Position numbers and translations under genes: made by a program. DNA of 9,824 nt. Origin: Proteobacteria bacterium UBA7821. Lineage in GTDB: Bacteria > Pseudomonadota > Gammaproteobacteria > Comchoanobacterales > Comchoanobacteraceae. The notes under the pieces were generated by a model that ran no database searches, was not told where the DNA came from, and saw only the letters and a list, made by a program, of their open reading frames with translations. Where the stretch lies: NCBI GenBank assembly GCA_002480165.1, contig DLBP01000060.1, forward strand, positions 1 to 9,824. The letters run 5' to 3'. Below are positions 6,185 through 9,824 of this stretch, piece by piece. The first letter of the stretch is position 1, and every line of letters begins with the position of its first letter.

Positions 6185-6805
6185 ATGGAAGGCTACGATA
6201 CGGTTAGTTATAAAAAAGAGTTTTACAAAAAAGGTGTCCAATTTAGCTTTTTAATAGCAGTGGCCTCAGTCGTTTTGTCTTGCGTACTAGCTGCTATGGT
6301 TATCTATCTGTCAGATAACAAACCAAGAAACTTTTATTTCGCAGCAAGATCTGACGGCGTAATCATTCCGATCCAACCGCTTAGCCAGCCAGTTGTCTCC
6401 CAGTCCCAGCTAACAGCCTGGGCATCTTCTGCAATCATATCCGTTTTTTCATATGACTATCTCCGATATAGAAGCCAGCTACAGGAGTCTCAGCAGTTCT
6501 TTAGTCCTGACGGATGGAGAGAATTTTCCCAGAGTTTGAAAGGGAGTGGAAATCTAATCACGGTTTTACAGCAAAAACTGCTTCTATCTGCTGTTCCAAC
6601 AGGCTCGGCTGTTATCACGAAGTCAGGACTACTTAACCGAGTGTTTACATGGCAAATACAGATGCCTATACTGGTTACCTTTCAGAGTGCCTCTGAGGTT
6701 AGGTCGCAATCACTGTTAGTTAATGTACAAGTTAGCCGTGTCCCAGTGCAGAATAATCCACAAGGAATAGCAATCACACGATTTGTATCGACAAGTCAAA
6801 ATTAA
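6185..6805 (+). CDS. icmL/dotI: DotI/IcmL, VirB8-like inner-membrane protein
   Basis: DotI is a bitopic inner-membrane protein of the Dot/Icm system whose periplasmic domain has the VirB8/TraM fold. With DotJ it forms a stable inner-membrane complex. At 206 residues it matches the Legionella protein (about 212). It has a short cytosolic head (1-18), one span at about 19-42, then the periplasmic domain. Family-typical stretches are FYFAARSDGVIIPI (50-63), QFFSPDGWREFSQSL (104-118), SGNLITVLQQKL (121-132) and a C-terminal strand region with ITKSGLLNRVFTW (144-156). An AAGGGAGGAG tract at 6166-6175 gives a strong ribosome site 9 nt before the ATG, unlike the weaker or coupled starts of dotM and dotJ, and it follows the only sizeable gap in the array. 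Its stop TAA runs into the AAGGAG ribosome site of dotH. Confidence 0.95.
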   Translation: MEGYDTVSYKKEFYKKGVQFSFLIAVASVVLSCVLAAMVIYLSDNKPRNFYFAARSDGVIIPIQPLSQPVVSQSQLTAWASSAIISVFSYDYLRYRSQLQESQQFFSPDGWREFSQSLKGSGNLITVLQQKLLLSAVPTGSAVITKSGLLNRVFTWQIQMPILVTFQSASEVRSQSLLVNVQVSRVPVQNNPQGIAITRFVSTSQN

Positions 6806-6820
6806 GGAGCCTAGGCATTT

Positions 6821-7792
6821 ATGAAATTGTCAGTAACATTAAAGTTTTTATGTTGGATTATGGCCGGGTGTGTGATGATCAATGCACAGTTGTTAGCACA
6901 AAGTTATACCGATCCATTTTCAGCAGCTGGTGGCACAGAAGGTCAGGGTGTCGATAATGTCTCTTCCTCAGGCCAGTCGGTCGGCAGTATTTCAGAAGAA
7001 GCATTTTCTGAAATTCCTGATGACATGTTTCCTGTTAGTCTTGAACAAGTTAAAGAAATAAGACGGCTCTATAATGAGACGATGCGAGCGTCAACTTTCC
7101 AGTATGATACGCCACCAAGACCGACGACATCAAATTTTGTTCTTGATTTGTCACCAGGTTCCGTACCGCCAGTGATTCGATTGCTATCAGGCTATGTTAG
7201 CTCGCTCCAATTTTTTGATTCAACTAACCAGCCATGGCCAATCAAAGCTTATGACATGGGCAATGCCTCATCATTTAATATTCAGACGATGAACGATAGT
7301 GCAGATGATCCTGCTAATATGAGCAACTCACTCTTAATACAAGCAGTAACAATGTACCGTGAAGCAAATATGGTCATCATGTTGGAGGGGCTCAATACGC
7401 CAATATTTCTCCAGTTAATCCCAGGTCAACAGACTGTTGATTATCGCGTTGAAATCATCGTTCCTAGGAATGGCCCCAATGCTAAGTACGACTCAACAAT
7501 GCTGCCTGAAGAAGTTAGTCCTGTTCTGAGAGACTTTTTGCATTACATGCCGCCTTTGGGTGCAGTGAAGCTGTCGGTAGAGGGGGCTAGCGATGCGACT
7601 AATGCTTGGTTATTTAATAATATGATGTACTTAAGAACCGATTTGGATGTTGTTTCCCCTGGGTGGGTCAGTCGTGTAACACACACTGATGGTGAGACAA
7701 AGGTCTATGAATTGAATAAGACACCACTAGTTTTAGCAACTAAAAACGGTAGACAGGTTAAATTGACTCTTGAAATGAAAGAAGGTGTTTAG
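6821..7792 (+). CDS. icmK/dotH: DotH/IcmK, outer-membrane core complex protein
   Basis: DotH is a periplasmic and outer-membrane core component of the Dot/Icm machine, assembled with DotC, DotD and DotG; its C-terminal domain is VirB9-like. The 323 residues compare with about 360 in Legionella; the difference appears to lie in the N-terminal linker. There is a signal sequence (basic end 1-8, hydrophobic core 9-20), then a Ser/Gly-rich linker (28-66). The conserved part starts at about 69. It includes RRLYNETMRAS (81-91), LDLSPGSVPPVIRL (108-121), PWPIKAYDMG (138-147), SFNIQ (151-155), LNTPIFLQLIPGQ (191-203) and VDYRVEI (206-212). The C-terminal domain has PPLGAVKL (244-251) and SPGWVSRVTHTDG (279-291). 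The signal could be cut by signal peptidase I near INA (20-22) or LLA (24-26), but MAGC at 14-17 also fits a permissive lipobox. AAGGAG at 6804-6809 lies 11 nt before the start. Confidence 0.95.
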   Translation: MKLSVTLKFLCWIMAGCVMINAQLLAQSYTDPFSAAGGTEGQGVDNVSSSGQSVGSISEEAFSEIPDDMFPVSLEQVKEIRRLYNETMRASTFQYDTPPRPTTSNFVLDLSPGSVPPVIRLLSGYVSSLQFFDSTNQPWPIKAYDMGNASSFNIQTMNDSADDPANMSNSLLIQAVTMYREANMVIMLEGLNTPIFLQLIPGQQTVDYRVEIIVPRNGPNAKYDSTMLPEEVSPVLRDFLHYMPPLGAVKLSVEGASDATNAWLFNNMMYLRTDLDVVSPGWVSRVTHTDGETKVYELNKTPLVLATKNGRQVKLTLEMKEGV

Positions 7793-7794
7793 GT

Positions 7795-9824
7795 ATGGTT
7801 AAAGATACAGAAAAGCAAGCGAAAAAGTCCGAGGGCGTCAAGCCTGCTAATAGCGAAATGGATATCTCCCCTGCGGCAAGTAATAAAAGAATACAGCTGC
7901 TTATTGTCGTTGGTATTTGTTTTGGGTTATTGATCTTTTTCTACTCGACAATCATGGAATTTTTCTTCCCAGAAATGTATCAAGTGAACTACGATTCAAC
8001 CGTTGCTCGAATTTCTGAGAGAAAAGAAGCAGGTCAATCAGTCAAGGTGTCAGAAGAGTATCGGGCCCTGTCTAATATCGCAGAAACACAGGCTGTCGAT
8101 AAGGCCATGAAAAGAGGAGATACCTACATTGCAGGAATCTCACAGCTGATTACAGGTGAGGCTGATTTAGTTGCGGTTAAATCTGCAGGGACAGGTGCTC
8201 TGGTGGATACGAAATGTAGTCCAGAATCAATTCTGAATGCAAAAGAAGCTGGTGTATCAGCCGAAGAACTGCGTTGTAGGGGATGCTCAGCCACAGAACT
8301 GCAGGCTGGGGGTTATACAGCTGGTGATTTGCTGCAAGCTGGATTTTCTGCTGCAGAAATTCTATCTGCTGGATACTCAACAGAGGACATGTTAGCAGCA
8401 GGTGTTTCGATCAGTGAAATGCTTGAGCTTGGAGTCTCGGTCGAGGAATTACTGGTAGCGGGTGTCTCACCATTAGAAATCATTGCAGCTGGTGGTAGCG
8501 CAGAAGCTGTCATTAAACACAGTGGCATTTCATATGAACAGCTAAAAGACATGGGTGTTTCAGCAGAAGAGTTGCTCGATGCTGGTGCAGATGTTTGTTC
8601 GCTTGTCAAATCAGGTTATACACTAACTGAGTTGAAAGAAAGTGGCGTGAATGCTTCTGAATTTAAAGCTTGTGGTGTGTCACCAGAGGAACTACGAAGT
8701 ATCGGCTTTTCTGCACAGCAGTTAAAAGTCGCTGGATTTAGTGACGGCGAACTACTCAAAGCAGGATTCACAGCAACTGAAATTAAAGAAGGCACTGCTG
8801 CTGCTTGTGAGCTCAATAATCTGATTGCAATGAGAGCCAAAGGTGTGAGTGCAGAAGCGATTTCTAAAATGGGTTGCTCAGCGCTCGAGATGCGCAGAGC
8901 AGGCTTTACAGCAGGTGAACTTAAGGATGCTGGTTTTAGTGCATCTGAACTGAAACAAGCGGGATTCACTGCTACAGACCTCAAGAGCGTAGGCTACTCG
9001 ATAGCAGACTTAAAAGATGCCGGTTTCACAGCTGGTGAGTTAAGAAATGCAGGTTACAGTTCAAAGCAGCTTAAAGCAGCCGGTTACACAGCAGCTCAGT
9101 TGAAAAAAGGTGGCTTTACAGCTTCTGAATTAGTCAGCGCTGGCTTTTCTCCAGCAGAGCTTAAAACAGCGGGTTTTTCAGCAGAGGAAATGAAGAAGGC
9201 TGGCTTTTCAGCCAGTGATCTGAAAAAACTCGGATATTCTGCTGGTGACTTAGCTGCAGCTGGCTATTCAGCCTCAGAGCTTAAGCGTGCTGGTTACTCA
9301 GCGGAAGACCTAAGAAAAGCAGGTTTCTCAGCAGCTAAATTGCGTGAAGCTGGCTTTTCCGCGAGTGATCTGAAAGCAGCCGGTTACACGACAGGTGAGT
9401 TAATCAGAGGTGGGTTTACAGCCAATCAAGTTGGCAATGCATCCAAAGGGACCGAGGCAAGCACAAGAGCCGATTTGTGTCGCATGAAAAAAGAGGGGAT
9501 GACGCCACAACAATTAAGGAAACAAGGATATACAACTCGTGAACTTCTACAGGGTTGCTTTACCAGTAAAGATTTAATTGATGCAGGTTTTTCCGTTCAG
9601 GAATTACTAGACAGCGGTGTGTCTGTCAGAGAGCTAATCACGGCTGGCGCAAGCATTGCTGATCTAAAGAAGGCTGGTATTAGTCCAAAGGAATTAATCA
9701 ATGCCGGTGTTTCTGTTGAGCAGCTAGCTAAAGCTGGGTTTACAGCAAGTGATTTAATTGCTGCTGGTGTCAAGACTGAGGATTTGATAAAAGCAGGCTA
9801 TACCGATGCAGAGTTAATGGAGGC
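7795..9824 (+). CDS. icmE/dotG: DotG/IcmE, envelope-spanning core protein (3' end outside window)
   Basis: DotG spans the envelope: a cytosolic N-terminus, one membrane helix, a long periplasmic repeat region, and a C-terminal VirB10/TrbI-like domain that joins the outer-membrane complex. The frame is open from ATG 7795 to the end of the window, 676 codons with no stop; Legionella DotG is about 1,048 residues, so the VirB10-like end lies downstream. Visible are a charged cytosolic head (1-31), a membrane helix at about 32-57, a helical periplasmic stretch (60-140), then decapeptide repeats from residue 153 to the edge. The consensus is G-[FYV]-[ST]-A-x-[ED]-L-[KRL]-x-A. The repeats are interrupted at 333-349 and 550-567 by spacers containing Cys. 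Periplasmic Cys are at 141, 161, 164, 268, 293, 338, 361, 562 and 588. AAGG at 7782-7785 precedes the ATG by 9 nt; only 2 bp separate it from dotH. Confidence 0.95.
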   Translation, partial: MVKDTEKQAKKSEGVKPANSEMDISPAASNKRIQLLIVVGICFGLLIFFYSTIMEFFFPEMYQVNYDSTVARISERKEAGQSVKVSEEYRALSNIAETQAVDKAMKRGDTYIAGISQLITGEADLVAVKSAGTGALVDTKCSPESILNAKEAGVSAEELRCRGCSATELQAGGYTAGDLLQAGFSAAEILSAGYSTEDMLAAGVSISEMLELGVSVEELLVAGVSPLEIIAAGGSAEAVIKHSGISYEQLKDMGVSAEELLDAGADVCSLVKSGYTLTELKESGVNASEFKACGVSPEELRSIGFSAQQLKVAGFSDGELLKAGFTATEIKEGTAAACELNNLIAMRAKGVSAEAISKMGCSALEMRRAGFTAGELKDAGFSASELKQAGFTATDLKSVGYSIADLKDAGFTAGELRNAGYSSKQLKAAGYTAAQLKKGGFTASELVSAGFSPAELKTAGFSAEEMKKAGFSASDLKKLGYSAGDLAAAGYSASELKRAGYSAEDLRKAGFSAAKLREAGFSASDLKAAGYTTGELIRGGFTANQVGNASKGTEASTRADLCRMKKEGMTPQQLRKQGYTTRELLQGCFTSKDLIDAGFSVQELLDSGVSVRELITAGASIADLKKAGISPKELINAGVSVEQLAKAGFTASDLIAAGVKTEDLIKAGYTDAELME
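8251..9824 (+). repeat. Coding 30-bp (decapeptide) tandem repeat region of dotG
   Basis: By hand I count about 49 units of 10 codons: units 1-18 (8251-8790), 19-38 (8842-9441) and 39-49 (9496 to the window edge, the last incomplete). Unit 9 has 11 residues and unit 18 has 9; all others have 10. The middle block is the most regular, with most units starting GF or GY and ending in A. At DNA level the copies differ freely at third positions (for example GCT GGT, GCG GGA and GCC GGT for Ala-Gly). The array is therefore old and maintained at protein level rather than recently expanded. Confidence 0.93.

Noticed and set aside
8313..8984. Antisense open frames of 98 and 122 codons opposite dotG.
   Set aside because: They mirror the 30-bp repeat; the complement of its Ala/Gly/Leu/Lys codons lacks stops, and the products are repetitive Ser/Ala-rich peptides with no ribosome site.
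8251..9824. Regular 30-bp periodicity resembling a CRISPR or satellite array.
   Set aside because: The period is in frame with dotG, there are no identical repeats separated by unique spacers, and variation falls mainly at third codon positions.

Overview
The window is one strand-coherent stretch of a gammaproteobacterial genome. It carries the central block of a Dot/Icm type IVB secretion system (T4BSS), the machine that Legionella, Coxiella, Rickettsiella and relatives use to inject effector proteins into eukaryotic host cells. Every gene is on the + strand. I infer an intracellular or host-associated, Legionellales- or Piscirickettsia-like bacterium. It is probably not Legionella itself: the flanking gene, the missing icmR-type gene and many sequence details differ. 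I cannot name the genus from the sequence.

Layout. Positions 1-1125 hold the 3' end of an RND-family efflux permease (C-terminal periplasmic domain plus TM8-12). A 135-bp gap follows, with a good sigma-70-type promoter and a leader that can fold. Positions 1261-1836 encode IcmQ, a soluble NAD-binding, membrane-interacting Dot/Icm factor. A second promoter lies just before 1917. From there a tight array runs to the end of the window in the same order as in Legionella: icmP/dotM, icmO/dotL, icmN/dotK, icmM/dotJ, icmL/dotI, icmK/dotH and icmE/dotG. DotG is cut off by the window edge after 676 codons. Gaps inside the array are 2-19 bp or a 1-bp overlap, except for 81 bp before dotI, which holds a candidate internal promoter and a 27-codon mini-ORF.

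How the genes work together (family knowledge). DotL (ATPase) and DotM form the inner-membrane coupling complex that receives effectors. DotI and DotJ form a VirB8-like inner-membrane complex. DotH, DotK and the C-terminal part of DotG belong to the core complex at the outer membrane and periplasm, and DotG spans the envelope. IcmQ assists from the cytosol, normally held in check by IcmR or an equivalent.

The system is known. The most notable local deviations are: no icmR/FIR gene next to icmQ; a DotK with no lipobox beside a DotH with a possible one; a DotJ that stops early with a mini-ORF exactly filling the gap to dotI; and about 49 decapeptide repeats in DotG, organised by cysteine-bearing boundary modules of two alternating types. 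No tRNA, rRNA, insertion sequence, CRISPR array or convincing terminator was seen.
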